Part shown: piece after piece, positions 6,761-14,753 of the stretch
Position numbering within the stretch: position 1 is the stretch's first letter
How the letters are laid out: each line of letters begins with the position of its first letter
Program-made: the position numbers and the translations under genes
Notes under the pieces: generated by a model
The model's database searches: none
Told to the model about the DNA's origin: nothing
Seen by the model: the letters and a program-made list of their open reading frames with translations, nothing else
Source of the DNA: Actinomycetales bacterium
GTDB lineage: Bacteria; Actinomycetota; Actinomycetes; Actinomycetales; Microbacteriaceae
Length of the DNA: 15,538 nucleotides
Direction of reading: 5' to 3'
Assembly (NCBI GenBank): GCA_015655255.1
Contig: JAATFJ010000003.1
Span: 1 to 15,538 of the forward strand

Positions 6761-8041
6761 ATGCTCGAGGAGATCGAGGTCCTCATCGTCGGTGGCGGAC
6801 AGGCCGGTATCGCGATGAGCGAGCACTTGAGTGAGCGAGGCGTCCCGCACCTCGTGCTGGAGCGGAGCCGCATCGCCGAGCGCTGGCGCTCCGAGCGCTG
6901 GGACTCCCTCGTCGCCAACGGCCCCGCCTGGCACGACCGTTTCCCCGGACGCGCCTTCGAGGGGAACCAGGACCGTTTCCCCTCGAAGGACGAGGTCGCC
7001 GAGTACTTCGTCGCCTACGCCGGGCAGATCGGCGCCCCTGTGCGGGAAGGGGTCGAGGTGACCTCGGTACGACGCCGTGACGGCGAAGCCGGCTTCGTCG
7101 TGGAGACCGCGGAGGGCACCGTCCACGCCCGTTTCGTCGTCGCGGCGACGGGGGCGTTCCAGAAGGGGGCGATCCCCCCGATCGTCCCGGAGAGCGCCGG
7201 TCTCACGCAGCTCCACTCGAGCGAGTACCGCAACCCCGCGCAGTTGCCCGCGGGAGCCGTCCTCGTCGTGGGGGCGGGCTCCTCCGGCGTCCAGATCGCG
7301 GCGGAGCTGCGCGAAGCGGGCCGCGAGGTCTTCCTCTCCGTCGGTCCGCACGACCGCCCGCCGCGACGCTACCGCGGGCGCGACAACGTGTGGTGGCTCG
7401 GTGTGCTGGGGAAGTGGGAGGCCGCGGCTCCCCCCGAGGGCGCCGAGCACGTCACGATCGCGGTGAGCGGGGCGGACGGAGGGCACACCGTGGACTTCCG
7501 CGCGCTCGCGGCCGAGGGCATCACGCTCGTCGGCCGGACGATGGGTTACGAGGACGGCGTCCTGCGCTTCGCCGGTGATCTCCGCGACAACGTCCACGCG
7601 GGCGATGCGGACTACCTCGCCGTCCTCGACGAGGCCGACGCCTACATCGCCCGCAATGGCCTCGACCTCCCCGAGGAGCCCGAGGCGCGGGATCTCGGTC
7701 CCGATCCCGCATGCGTGAGCGAACCGGTGCTGACCCTCGATCTCGCCGAGGCCGGGGTGACGACCGTCGTCTGGGCAACGGGCTTCGTCTCCGACTACGA
7801 CTGGCTTCCGGAGAGCGCGCTCGAGGGGAACGGTCGTCCCCGTCACCAGCGCGGTGTCTCCGCAGAACCGGGGATCTATTTCTTGGGCCTTCCGTGGCAG
7901 TCCCGCCGAGGATCGACCTTCATCTGGGGAGTGTGGCACGACGCGGAGTACGTCGCGGAGCACATCGCGATCCAGCGTGGCTACGCCGCTTATGAGGGGA
8001 CCGCCGCGCGCGTCGTCCCGGAACTGGAGGACGCCCGATGA
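6761..8041 (+). CDS. FMO/CzcO-type FAD- and NAD(P)-dependent flavoprotein monooxygenase
   Basis: The 426-residue protein has two Rossmann signatures in the order expected of class B flavin monooxygenases: an FAD site GGGQAG (residues 11-16) and an NAD(P) site GAGSSG (171-176). Between and after them are VAATG (127-131) and TTVVWATGF, and an FMO-like segment LHSSEYRNP (151-159) that stands where the family's fingerprint ends in HxxxY. Such enzymes use NADPH and O2 to oxygenate nitrogen, sulfur or carbonyl groups; they include YUCCA and trimethylamine monooxygenases. The consensus FxGxxxHxxxY is only partly kept, so the reaction is uncertain. GGAGG lies 7 nt before ATG 6761. It is first of six co-directional genes and overlaps the next by 4 bp. 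It most likely carries out the first oxidation of the imported compound. Confidence 0.87.
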   Translation: MLEEIEVLIVGGGQAGIAMSEHLSERGVPHLVLERSRIAERWRSERWDSLVANGPAWHDRFPGRAFEGNQDRFPSKDEVAEYFVAYAGQIGAPVREGVEVTSVRRRDGEAGFVVETAEGTVHARFVVAATGAFQKGAIPPIVPESAGLTQLHSSEYRNPAQLPAGAVLVVGAGSSGVQIAAELREAGREVFLSVGPHDRPPRRYRGRDNVWWLGVLGKWEAAAPPEGAEHVTIAVSGADGGHTVDFRALAAEGITLVGRTMGYEDGVLRFAGDLRDNVHAGDADYLAVLDEADAYIARNGLDLPEEPEARDLGPDPACVSEPVLTLDLAEAGVTTVVWATGFVSDYDWLPESALEGNGRPRHQRGVSAEPGIYFLGLPWQSRRGSTFIWGVWHDAEYVAEHIAIQRGYAAYEGTAARVVPELEDAR

Positions 8042-8487
8042 GCACGCACACGCGCATCCGCCCCTTCAACACGAAGGAGACCTACCCCGAGCAGAACCTC
8101 GACAACGATCTGTGCCAGGCCGTCGTCGCGGGCGACGTCGTCTATCTCCGGGGGCAGATCGGCCAGGACCTGGACACGCGCGAGAACGTCGGCGTGGGAG
8201 ACGTGGAGGCGCAGGCCGAGCGGGCGATGGCGAACATCGACCTGCTCCTGCGCGAGGCGGGCGGCACGATCGCCGATGTCGTCAAGGTCATCGTCTACCT
8301 CACCGACATCCGCTTCCGCGAGCCCGTGTACCGCGTCATGGGACGCTGGCTGCGCGGCGTCCACCCCGTCTCCACCGGCATCGTCGTCTCCGCCCTCGCC
8401 CGGCCGGAGTGGCTCGTGGAGATCGATGCGACGGCCGTGCTCACGGCCGAGGAGCGCATCGCGCTCGCAGAAGGGAGCGGTCGGTGA
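8038..8487 (+). CDS. Rid-family (YjgF/YER057c/UK114) protein lacking the deaminase arginine
   Basis: The 149-residue protein fits the Rid fold: VAGDVVYLRGQIGQDL, NIDLLLREAGGTIADVVKVIVYLTDI, and HPVSTGIVVSALARPEWLVEIDATAV. Canonical RidA hydrolyses reactive imines or enamines and needs an Arg (Arg105 in E. coli, in PARS). In my alignment by eye, that place is Ser112 (HPVST), while the following acidic residue (Glu128 in VEID) is kept. Loss of this Arg is known for Rid subfamilies that do not show imine deaminase activity, so the role here is probably different, perhaps another hydrolysis or binding step on an oxidised nitrogen intermediate. The start overlaps the flavoprotein stop (ATGA) and the end overlaps the DUF1028 start (GTGA), tying it closely to the pathway. 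Confidence 0.88.
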   Translation: MSTHTRIRPFNTKETYPEQNLDNDLCQAVVAGDVVYLRGQIGQDLDTRENVGVGDVEAQAERAMANIDLLLREAGGTIADVVKVIVYLTDIRFREPVYRVMGRWLRGVHPVSTGIVVSALARPEWLVEIDATAVLTAEERIALAEGSGR

Positions 8488-9155
8488 CCTTCTCCCTCGT
8501 CGCGCGCGACGCGCGCACCGGATCCTTCGGGATCGTCATCAGTTCCTCCAGTCCGGCCGTGGCCTCGCGCTGCGCTCATCTGAAGGCCGGCGTGGGTGCG
8601 TGCGCCTCGCAGAACGTCACCCATCCTGGTCTCGGGGATGTCGTCCTCGCGGCGCTCGCCGAGGGTCGCAGCGCCACCGAGGCGGTGGCGATCGCACGCG
8701 AGAGCGACCACTTCGCGGAATTCCGCCAGCTCACGGCCGTCGACGCCGCGGGCGGTGTCGCGGTGCACTCCGGTCGGCGGGCGCTGGGCACCTTCGGCTC
8801 CTTCGCGGGGGAGGGAGCGCTCGCGGCGGGGAACATGCTCGCCTCGCTCGCCGTCCTGGAGGGGATGGTGGGCGCCTTCTCCGCCTCGTCCGCGACGTTC
8901 GAGGAGCGCCTTCTCGCCGCATACCGAGCCGGTGTCGCCGCAGGGGGCGAGGAGGGGCCGGTGCGCTCAGCGGGTCTCGCCGTTGTGGACGCGGCCTCCT
9001 GGCGCACGACGGATCTGCGGGTGGACGACCACGACGACCCCCTCGCGGAGCTGTCCCGGCTCGTCGACATCTGGTTGCCGCAGAAGGCCGACTACCTCAC
9101 GCGCGCGCTTTCACCGGAAGCCGCGCCCTCCTACGGAGTGCCGGGGGACCTGTGA
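8484..9155 (+). CDS. DUF1028 protein, putative Ntn-hydrolase-fold enzyme
   Basis: The 223-residue protein starts MTFSLVARDARTGSFGIVI and continues SRCAHLKAGVGACASQNVTHPGLG, which matches the DUF1028 family. That family is regarded as having an N-terminal-nucleophile hydrolase-like fold, but its reaction is not established as far as I know. If Met is removed, Thr2 would be N-terminal and could act as nucleophile; this is inference. The C-terminal part (DDHDDPLAELSRLVDIWLPQKADYLTRAL) resembles the usual end of the family. GTG 8484 overlaps the Rid gene stop, and its own stop overlaps the M20 gene start (GTGA both times). A hydrolytic step between the flavoprotein and the M20 amidohydrolase would suit the context. 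Confidence 0.87.
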   Translation: MTFSLVARDARTGSFGIVISSSSPAVASRCAHLKAGVGACASQNVTHPGLGDVVLAALAEGRSATEAVAIARESDHFAEFRQLTAVDAAGGVAVHSGRRALGTFGSFAGEGALAAGNMLASLAVLEGMVGAFSASSATFEERLLAAYRAGVAAGGEEGPVRSAGLAVVDAASWRTTDLRVDDHDDPLAELSRLVDIWLPQKADYLTRALSPEAAPSYGVPGDL

Positions 9156-10345
9156 ACGCGGACGCCCTCGCCGAGCGCGTCCGTGCCGTCGTGGAGCGGT
9201 CGCGCGATGACCTCGTGCGCGTGAGCCACGACCTGCACGCGCATCCGGAGATCCGCTGGGAGGAGCACCGCTCCGCCGCTCTCCTGTGCGCGGAGGCGGA
9301 GCGCGCCGGATTCTCTGTCGAGCGCGAGGCCGGGGGCCTGACCACGGCCTTCCTCGCGCGGCGGGGGGCGGGTGCCGTGACGGTGGGGGTCTTCGCCGAG
9401 TACGACGCGCTCCCCGGCCTCGGCCACGCGTGCGGACACAACGTCATCGCCGCGGCCGCCCTCGGAGCGGCCACGGCGCTCGCCGAGGTCGCGGACGAAC
9501 TGGGTCTCACGGTCGTCCTCGTCGGCTCGCCCGCGGAGGAGGGCGGTGGGGGGAAGATCCTCCTCCAGGAGGCCGGTGTCCTCGACGACCTCGATCTCGC
9601 ACTCATGGTCCATCCTGGCCCCGACGATGTCATCGCCGCCGTCCCCCGCGCGGTCGCGCACGCCGATGTGCACTACGAGGGCATCGGCGCGCACGCCGCG
9701 GCGTACCCGGAGGAAGGAGTCAACGCCGCGGACGCCTTCACCGTCGCCCAGATCGCTATCGGCCTGCTCCGCCAGCAATTGCCCGATCATGCCCGCGTGC
9801 ACGGCATCGTCACAGAGGCGGGGACGGCGCCCAATGCGATCCCGGAGCGGGCGAGCGGGCACTGGTACGTCCGCGCCGCCGACCTCTCGGAACTCGATGT
9901 CCTCGTGCGGCGCGTGCATGCGTGCTTCGCCGCGGGGGCGCTCGCGACGGGGTGCACGCTCTCCTTCCGGGAGACGAGCCCGCGCTACTCGCAGTTCCGC
10001 ACGGATCCCGCACTCTCCGCGGCCTTCGCACGGCGCGCGGCCGCCAGGGGACGCACGATGGCAGAGGGCGGTCCCGCCGGTATGCACACGGCGTCCACCG
10101 ACATGGGCAACGTCTCGCTGCGCACGCGCGCCATCCACCCCTATCTCTCGATCGACTCCGGTGGCGTCTCCAACCACCAGGCGGCCTTCCACGACGCCGC
10201 GGCGACGCCGGCGGCCGATCGTACGATCGTCGACGGGGCGATCATCCTAGCGCAGGCCGTCGTCGACGTCGTGTGCGCGGAACAAGGCGTCGGGGGAGAC
10301 GATAGTGCGGGGGAGAGCAGAGGAGATGCGCATGCAGGGCACTGA
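9152..10345 (+). CDS. M20-family metallo-amidohydrolase (AbgB/IAA-amino acid hydrolase-like)
   Basis: The 397-residue enzyme has the M20D layout: HDLHAHPEIRWEE (residues 26-38), EYDALPGLGHACGHN (83-97) with metal-binding Cys94 and His96, GSPAEEGGGGK (125-135) with the catalytic Glu pair 129-130, His154 (MVHPG), the lid-domain motif GAHAAAYPEEGVNAADA (179-195) and a C-terminal SNHQAAFHD (340-348) with another metal His. Relatives cleave amide bonds of N-acyl amino acids, p-aminobenzoyl-glutamate or indole-acetyl-amino acids in the cytoplasm. All metal-site residues are present. The start, GTG 9152, lies inside the DUF1028 stop codon. The last ~15 residues are hydrophilic and glycine-rich, and the gene end overlaps the aldehyde dehydrogenase start by 14 bp. 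It should release an amine or acid from the pathway intermediate. Confidence 0.9.
   Translation: MNADALAERVRAVVERSRDDLVRVSHDLHAHPEIRWEEHRSAALLCAEAERAGFSVEREAGGLTTAFLARRGAGAVTVGVFAEYDALPGLGHACGHNVIAAAALGAATALAEVADELGLTVVLVGSPAEEGGGGKILLQEAGVLDDLDLALMVHPGPDDVIAAVPRAVAHADVHYEGIGAHAAAYPEEGVNAADAFTVAQIAIGLLRQQLPDHARVHGIVTEAGTAPNAIPERASGHWYVRAADLSELDVLVRRVHACFAAGALATGCTLSFRETSPRYSQFRTDPALSAAFARRAAARGRTMAEGGPAGMHTASTDMGNVSLRTRAIHPYLSIDSGGVSNHQAAFHDAAATPAADRTIVDGAIILAQAVVDVVCAEQGVGGDDSAGESRGDAHAGH
10319..10325 (+). promoter_or_regulatory. Ribosome binding site deciding the aldehyde dehydrogenase start
   Basis: AGAGGAG lies inside the end of the M20 gene. It directly abuts ATG 10326, too close to serve it, and stands at the ideal 6 nt from ATG 10332, so the second start is preferred. 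Confidence 0.6.
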
Positions 10346-11819
10346 CTGGCAGGAGAAGGCGCGGGGGCTCCGCGCCCCCGAAGGACTCGTCATCGGCGGC
10401 GGGATGCGTCCCGCGCTGTCGGGGTTGACGCTCGAGAGCGTCAACCCCGCGACCGGTGAGGTGCTTGGCACCGTGCCGCGGGGCGCCGCCGCGGACATCG
10501 ACGCGGCGGTCGCGGCCGCCAGGACCGCCTTCGAAGCGGGCGGCTGGTCGCGCTGCGCGCCGGGATCGCGCAAGCGGACGCTGCTCCGGCTCGCGGAACT
10601 CATCGAGGAGCACTCCGCTGAGCTCGCCCTCTGGGACAGCCTCGACGGAGGCAAGCTCATCGCCGACACCTACGGGGCTGACATTCCCGGTGCCGCGGCG
10701 ATCTTGCGCTGGTACGCCGAGGCCATCGACAAGCTCTACGGCGAGGTCGCACCCACCGGCCCCGGGGCCCTTGCGACGATCACGCGGGAACCGCTCGGCG
10801 TCGTCGGCGCCGTGGTGCCGTGGAACTACCCGCTCGAGATGGCGATGTGGAAGGTCGCGCCCGCCCTCGCGGCGGGGAACAGCGTCGTTCTCAAGCCCGC
10901 GGAGGAGACGCCCTTCTCCGCGCTCGTCCTCGGGCGCCTCGCCCTCGAAGCGGGCGTCCCTGACGGTGTCTTCAACGTCGTCACGGGGCTCGGGCCGGAG
11001 GCGGGGGAGGCGCTCGGGCGGCACGAGGACGTCGACGCCATCGTGTTCACGGGATCCACAGCCGTGGGAAAGCGGTTCCTGTCCTACGCCGCGGAATCGA
11101 ACCTCAAGCAGGTCTGGCCGGAGTGCGGGGGGAAGAGCGCGAACCTCGTCTTCCCCGAGATCGCGGATCTGGATGCCGCAGCGGATCTCGCCGCCGCGGG
11201 CGTCTTCACCTGCGCGGGTCAGGTCTGCTCCGCGAACTCTCGGCTGCTCGTGCACGAGGACATCTACGATGACTTCGTCGCGCGCGTCGTCTCGCGGGCG
11301 GAGGCGCACGTCGTGGGGGACCCTCTGGACGCAGCGACGACCCTCGGTCCGCTCGTGAGCGCGGCGCAGCGCGATCGCGTGGCGGGGTATGTCGCGCGGG
11401 CGCGGGCGGGCGGCGCAGAGCTCGTCGCCGGGGGTGGGCGCCCAGCCGGTCTGCCAGACGGCGGCTTCTACCTCGCCCCCACAGTCTTCGCCGGAGTGGG
11501 GCCGGAGGACGAGCTGTTCCGCGAGGAGGTGTTCGGACCGGTCCTCGCGATCACGCGGTTCTCCGACGAGGTGGAGGCGATCGCGCTCGCGAACAGCAGT
11601 CGCTACGGGCTCGCCGCCTCGGTGTTCAGCGACGACCTCCGCCGCGCGCACCGCGTCGCGGGGCTCCTGCAGGCCGGGACCGTCTCGGTCAACACCGTGG
11701 ACGCCCTTGATGTCACCGTCCCCTTCGGCGGCGTCAAGCAGTCCGGTTATGGACGGGACCTGTCCCTGCATGCGCTCGACAAGTTCACGTCCCTCAAGAC
11801 CACCTGGTTCGCGCTATGA
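10332..11819 (+). CDS. NAD(P)-dependent aldehyde dehydrogenase, PuuC-like
   Basis: The 495-residue enzyme has all key parts: VVPWNYPLEMAMWKVAPALA with Asn165, Lys188 (VLKPAEETP), FTGSTAVGK (239-247), general base Glu264 (PECGGKSANLVF) and nucleophile Cys299 (AGQVCSANSRLL). The ECGGKSANLVF stretch, the segment around Cys299 and the C-terminus (DVTVPFGGVKQSGYGRD, then LSLHALDKFTSLKTTW) closely resemble E. coli PuuC, which oxidises gamma-glutamyl-aminobutyraldehyde and other amino-aldehydes. This hints at a nitrogen-containing aldehyde as substrate. ATG 10332 is chosen because AGAGGAG ends 6 nt before it; ATG 10326 and GTG 10305 in the same frame are alternatives. Its start overlaps the M20 gene. 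With the GMC enzyme downstream it can turn an alcohol into an acid in two steps. Confidence 0.92.
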   Translation: MQGTDWQEKARGLRAPEGLVIGGGMRPALSGLTLESVNPATGEVLGTVPRGAAADIDAAVAAARTAFEAGGWSRCAPGSRKRTLLRLAELIEEHSAELALWDSLDGGKLIADTYGADIPGAAAILRWYAEAIDKLYGEVAPTGPGALATITREPLGVVGAVVPWNYPLEMAMWKVAPALAAGNSVVLKPAEETPFSALVLGRLALEAGVPDGVFNVVTGLGPEAGEALGRHEDVDAIVFTGSTAVGKRFLSYAAESNLKQVWPECGGKSANLVFPEIADLDAAADLAAAGVFTCAGQVCSANSRLLVHEDIYDDFVARVVSRAEAHVVGDPLDAATTLGPLVSAAQRDRVAGYVARARAGGAELVAGGGRPAGLPDGGFYLAPTVFAGVGPEDELFREEVFGPVLAITRFSDEVEAIALANSSRYGLAASVFSDDLRRAHRVAGLLQAGTVSVNTVDALDVTVPFGGVKQSGYGRDLSLHALDKFTSLKTTWFAL

Positions 11820-11844
11820 GCCGCCCGCATAGAAGGAGCCTCCC

Positions 11845-13383
11845 ATGACCGTTCTCTCCCCGGATGAGGCGCTGTCCTCCTACGACTACGTCATCGTCGG
11901 CGGCGGGACGGCCGGATGCCTGCTCGCCGCGCGCCTCAGCGAGGATCCCGAGGTGACGGTCGCGCTCATCGAGGCGGGTCCCAGCGACGCGGAGGAGCCG
12001 CGCGCCATCGCGATCCGCCGCTGGGACGAGATGGTGGAGTCGGAGTACGACCTCGACTACCGCAGCGTGCCCAACGAACGAGGGAACTCCGACATCCGCC
12101 AGGCGCGCATGCGCATCCTCGGCGGCTGTTCCACGGCCAACACGATGATCATGTGGCGGCCGCTCGCGGGCGACCTCGAGGAGTGGGCGGCGCTCGGCGT
12201 CGAAGGCTGGGACCTCGAGACCCTGAGCGCCGCCTACGACCGCGTGGCGGCGAGTCACCAGGTCGTCGTCCCCGCTGACCAGAATCCGCACCTGCGTCGC
12301 GTCATCGACGCCGCCTCCGCTGCGCTCGACATCCCTGTCACGGACGGCTGGGACACGGCGCCGATCTTCCGCGGCGCGGGGTTCTTCGACATCGCCTACG
12401 ACCCCGAGACGAACGCGCGGGGCTCGTCCTCGCGCGTGTACCTGCACGCGAGCGGTGCGATCGAACGGCCGAACCTGCACGTGATCCTCTCGGGGCTCGT
12501 CCAGTCGCTCGTCCTGGACGAGGAGGAGGGGCTGCGCGCGACCGGCGTGCGGCTCTCCGGCGCCGTCGTCTCCGCACGGCGCGAGGTCATCCTCAGCGCG
12601 GGCGCCATCGACTCGCCCGCGTTGCTCCTGCGTTCCGGTATCGGCCCGCGTGCGGTGCTGGAGGCGGCGGGCGTGGAGACGGTGCGGGATCCGCCGGGTG
12701 TCGGCGAGAACCTGCAGGACCACGCCGAGGGACTCCTGGTCTGGGAGATCGACGGTCCGATCGAGGGCACGAAGGCGACGGGCTGGGACGCCGGCTATGT
12801 CTATACGCTCGACGACGACGGCGCGCTCCCGGACTTCTCCACGCATATTCCCGTGGAGGCATGGACCGTGCACGCCGAGAGCCGCGGCGTCGACGTCCCC
12901 GAGAACGTCATGAGTCTCGTCCCCAACGTGTGCAAGCCCGCGAGCCGCGGAAGGGTGTGGATCGAGAGCCCCTCCGCGGAGGACGCTCCCCGCATCGACT
13001 ACCGCTCCTTCACGGATCCGGAGGGGCACGACGAGCGCACGATCGTCGCGGCGGCGCGGTTCGCCCGCCGGGTCGTGGAGAGCGCCCCGCTCGCGGCGCA
13101 CATCGTTCGGGAGGTCTTCCCCGGTCCGCAGGCGCAGACCGATGAGGAGCTCTCCGAACTGCTGCGCGCGACCCACCAGACGGTGTACCACGTGTCCTGC
13201 ACGTGCGCGATGGGCGCGGACGACGACCCGGGGGCCGTGCTCGACTCGGAGTTGCGTGTCCGCGGAGTGCAGGGGCTGCGCGTCGTCGACGCCTCGTCCT
13301 TCCCGACCCTGACGGCGCTCAACCCGGTCGGCACGTTCCTCGCCCTCGCGGAGCGCGCGGCCGACCTCATTCGGTTTCCGTGA
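11845..13383 (+). CDS. GMC-family FAD-dependent alcohol oxidase/dehydrogenase
   Basis: The 512-residue protein is a full-length GMC oxidoreductase: FAD-binding GGGTAG (residues 19-24) with Glu43 (LIEAG) for the ribose, LGGCSTANTMIMWRP (92-106), and GAIDSPALLLRSGIG (253-267), which fits the second GMC signature pattern. The catalytic pair is His449 (VYHVSCTCAMG) and Asn493 (ALNPVGTFLALAERAADL). The GTC usual in the His motif is SCTC here. Members oxidise primary alcohols such as choline, sugars or pyridoxine to aldehydes. It lies 25 bp after the aldehyde dehydrogenase, with AAGGAG 6 nt before ATG 11845, and is the last gene of the operon. It would feed the aldehyde dehydrogenase. The substrate cannot be named from sequence; it lacks an export signal, so it acts in the cytoplasm. 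Confidence 0.92.
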   Translation: MTVLSPDEALSSYDYVIVGGGTAGCLLAARLSEDPEVTVALIEAGPSDAEEPRAIAIRRWDEMVESEYDLDYRSVPNERGNSDIRQARMRILGGCSTANTMIMWRPLAGDLEEWAALGVEGWDLETLSAAYDRVAASHQVVVPADQNPHLRRVIDAASAALDIPVTDGWDTAPIFRGAGFFDIAYDPETNARGSSSRVYLHASGAIERPNLHVILSGLVQSLVLDEEEGLRATGVRLSGAVVSARREVILSAGAIDSPALLLRSGIGPRAVLEAAGVETVRDPPGVGENLQDHAEGLLVWEIDGPIEGTKATGWDAGYVYTLDDDGALPDFSTHIPVEAWTVHAESRGVDVPENVMSLVPNVCKPASRGRVWIESPSAEDAPRIDYRSFTDPEGHDERTIVAAARFARRVVESAPLAAHIVREVFPGPQAQTDEELSELLRATHQTVYHVSCTCAMGADDDPGAVLDSELRVRGVQGLRVVDASSFPTLTALNPVGTFLALAERAADLIRFP

Positions 13384-13414
13384 CCCGGTGCTGCGGTGAA
13401 CGGCTGCGTCGGCA

Positions 13415-13450
13415 GTCGCCTCTGAATTCACGCGGCGACGATCCCCCTTT
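13415..13450 (+). terminator. Weak candidate terminator after the catabolic operon
   Basis: GTCGCC (13415-13420) pairs with GGCGAC (13434-13439) over a 13-base loop, followed by CCCCCTTTT. The T run is short, so this is a marginal intrinsic terminator. Its place in the 76-bp gap between the convergent GMC and MBL genes supports it. Confidence 0.35.
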
Positions 13451-13459
13451 TCGCAACTC

Positions 13460-14743
13460 TCAGCGGATGCCGCGATCGTGCCATGATCCGTCGGCTCTAT
13501 CGACGGCGAAATGGATGGGGATGCCTCGACCGGTGAGCTCGTTCACAACCTGCGTGTGAGGATGATGAGCGCCGCGCCCACCGGTGGCGTGGCTCGCCTC
13601 GATCGTGACCAAGCGCAGGTTGGGGAGAGCATCCCACAGAGGAGCGGCGGAATCGTGGTGCGATCCGTGGTGCGGCGCCGATGCCACGCCGACACGGTCA
13701 AAGCGGCTCGCGCCCAGAGAGCTCCGCAGCGCGTCGACATGGGCGGCGCGGAGGAGTCCGGCGTCGCCCGTCCCGAGCCAGGCAGGTGCGACGGGCACGG
13801 CGTCGGGATCGCCTGAGAGGTGCCGCCAGCCTCGCCGGTGTCGGGCCCATGCGTAGGGCGAGACGGGGCCCGAGTAGACGCATAGCGTTGAAAGGTTCGC
13901 TCCTGTGCGTGCACTCGACGAGCGGGCGGACGCTCCGAGTGTGCGATGATGCGCCTGAACTGATCTGTGGAACTGATTGACGAGAGAGGAATCGGCTGCG
14001 AGCTTGAGGAGATCGTCTTTTGTGCAGCGATCAAGAGGTTTTCCGATGGCCTTCTCCACATCTGTTCGGACGGCCTGCGATCCGGCGAGCGTCGACGCCG
14101 TGACCCAGGGGCGGATCTCCCAGAGCCTTTCCTCTTCATTTCCCTGCGCCACGGAGGCGATTACGCCTCGGCCGTCGATCGCGGAGGAAACCTGCACATC
14201 GGCATCGCTGTCGGCGTTCACGCCACCGGGGATGGTGAGCGGGAGAGGCTCCTCGTTCGCGGGGACGAAGTCGACTTCTGCCCCCGCAAAGCGCTCAGCG
14301 AACATCGACCCGGGATCGACGACCCAGTTCGTATACGCCCCCGCGTCCGGTGAGTCAGAAGAAGTGAGCGCGAAGAGCGCTTCGACGGGAGTGAGGATCG
14401 GCGCCCAGACGTGGCCGACCTGGATCCCTTTCTTTCCCAGCTCCTGGGATAAGAGGTCGAGGCCGTTGATGTGATCTTTGTCGAAATGCGATATCGCCAG
14501 CACGTCGATTCGAGCGCCATCGGGGATCATCCGGAGCATCCGTGAAATTGCCGGAGCGAGCGCCGGACCAGGGTGAGCACGGATCCCCGAGCCGCAATCG
14601 TAGATCATCCTCAGCGTCGTTTCGTCGCCGAGGAGTTTCGCATCTGGCCGAGTGACTCTCTGGAAACGGATGGACTGGGAATGCATGCCTCCCTGCCCAA
14701 CACCCCACTGATGCCCGGAGAACCGATAGCTGCCCTGCCACAT
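13460..14743 (-). CDS. Metallo-beta-lactamase-fold hydrolase (ComEC-type MBL domain), accessory gene
   Basis: The 427-residue reading begins MWQGSYRFSGHQWGVGQGGMHS and shows an MBL metal site: SHFDKDHINGL (HxDxDH, residues 86-91), GTGDAGLL with Asp327, and APHHGSHHDS with His358-359, which resembles the ComEC/Rec2-type MBL domain rather than lactonases or beta-lactamases. No membrane helix or signal peptide is seen. ATG 14743 is chosen because GGAAGGA lies 10 nt upstream; the frame is open to TTG 14842, with ATG 14815 and 14806 as alternatives. Sampled segments are roughly 53-67% GC, well below the ~70-80% of the catabolic genes, and the gene lies near tRNA genes, so recent acquisition is likely. 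The middle section (SAIDGRGVIASVAQGNEEERLW and onward) is not one I recognise. Related solo MBL genes occur in variable regions; the substrate is unknown. Confidence 0.82.
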   Translation of the reverse strand: MWQGSYRFSGHQWGVGQGGMHSQSIRFQRVTRPDAKLLGDETTLRMIYDCGSGIRAHPGPALAPAISRMLRMIPDGARIDVLAISHFDKDHINGLDLLSQELGKKGIQVGHVWAPILTPVEALFALTSSDSPDAGAYTNWVVDPGSMFAERFAGAEVDFVPANEEPLPLTIPGGVNADSDADVQVSSAIDGRGVIASVAQGNEEERLWEIRPWVTASTLAGSQAVRTDVEKAIGKPLDRCTKDDLLKLAADSSLVNQFHRSVQAHHRTLGASARSSSARTGANLSTLCVYSGPVSPYAWARHRRGWRHLSGDPDAVPVAPAWLGTGDAGLLRAAHVDALRSSLGASRFDRVGVASAPHHGSHHDSAAPLWDALPNLRLVTIEASHATGGRGAHHPHTQVVNELTGRGIPIHFAVDRADGSWHDRGIR

Positions 14744-14753
14744 TCTGATGCCG

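Noticed and set aside
5592..7963. Long open frames opposite lysR (plus) and opposite the flavoprotein (minus)
   Set aside because: Low-complexity Gly/Glu/Arg-rich translations that span the promoter region and oppose clear genes.
10242..13431. Two minus-strand open frames of over 500 codons opposite the aldehyde dehydrogenase and GMC genes
   Set aside because: Both strands are open because stop codons are rare at this GC content. Only the plus-strand readings have motifs, binding sites and correct lengths.
11845..14743. Vitamin B6 degradation, because Microbacterium pyridoxine 4-oxidase is a GMC enzyme and pyridoxolactonase is an MBL-fold enzyme
   Set aside because: The MBL protein here is of ComEC type, has lower GC and is on the opposite strand. 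The operon's flavoprotein is FMO-like rather than the aromatic hydroxylase of that pathway, and Rid, DUF1028 and M20 do not fit.
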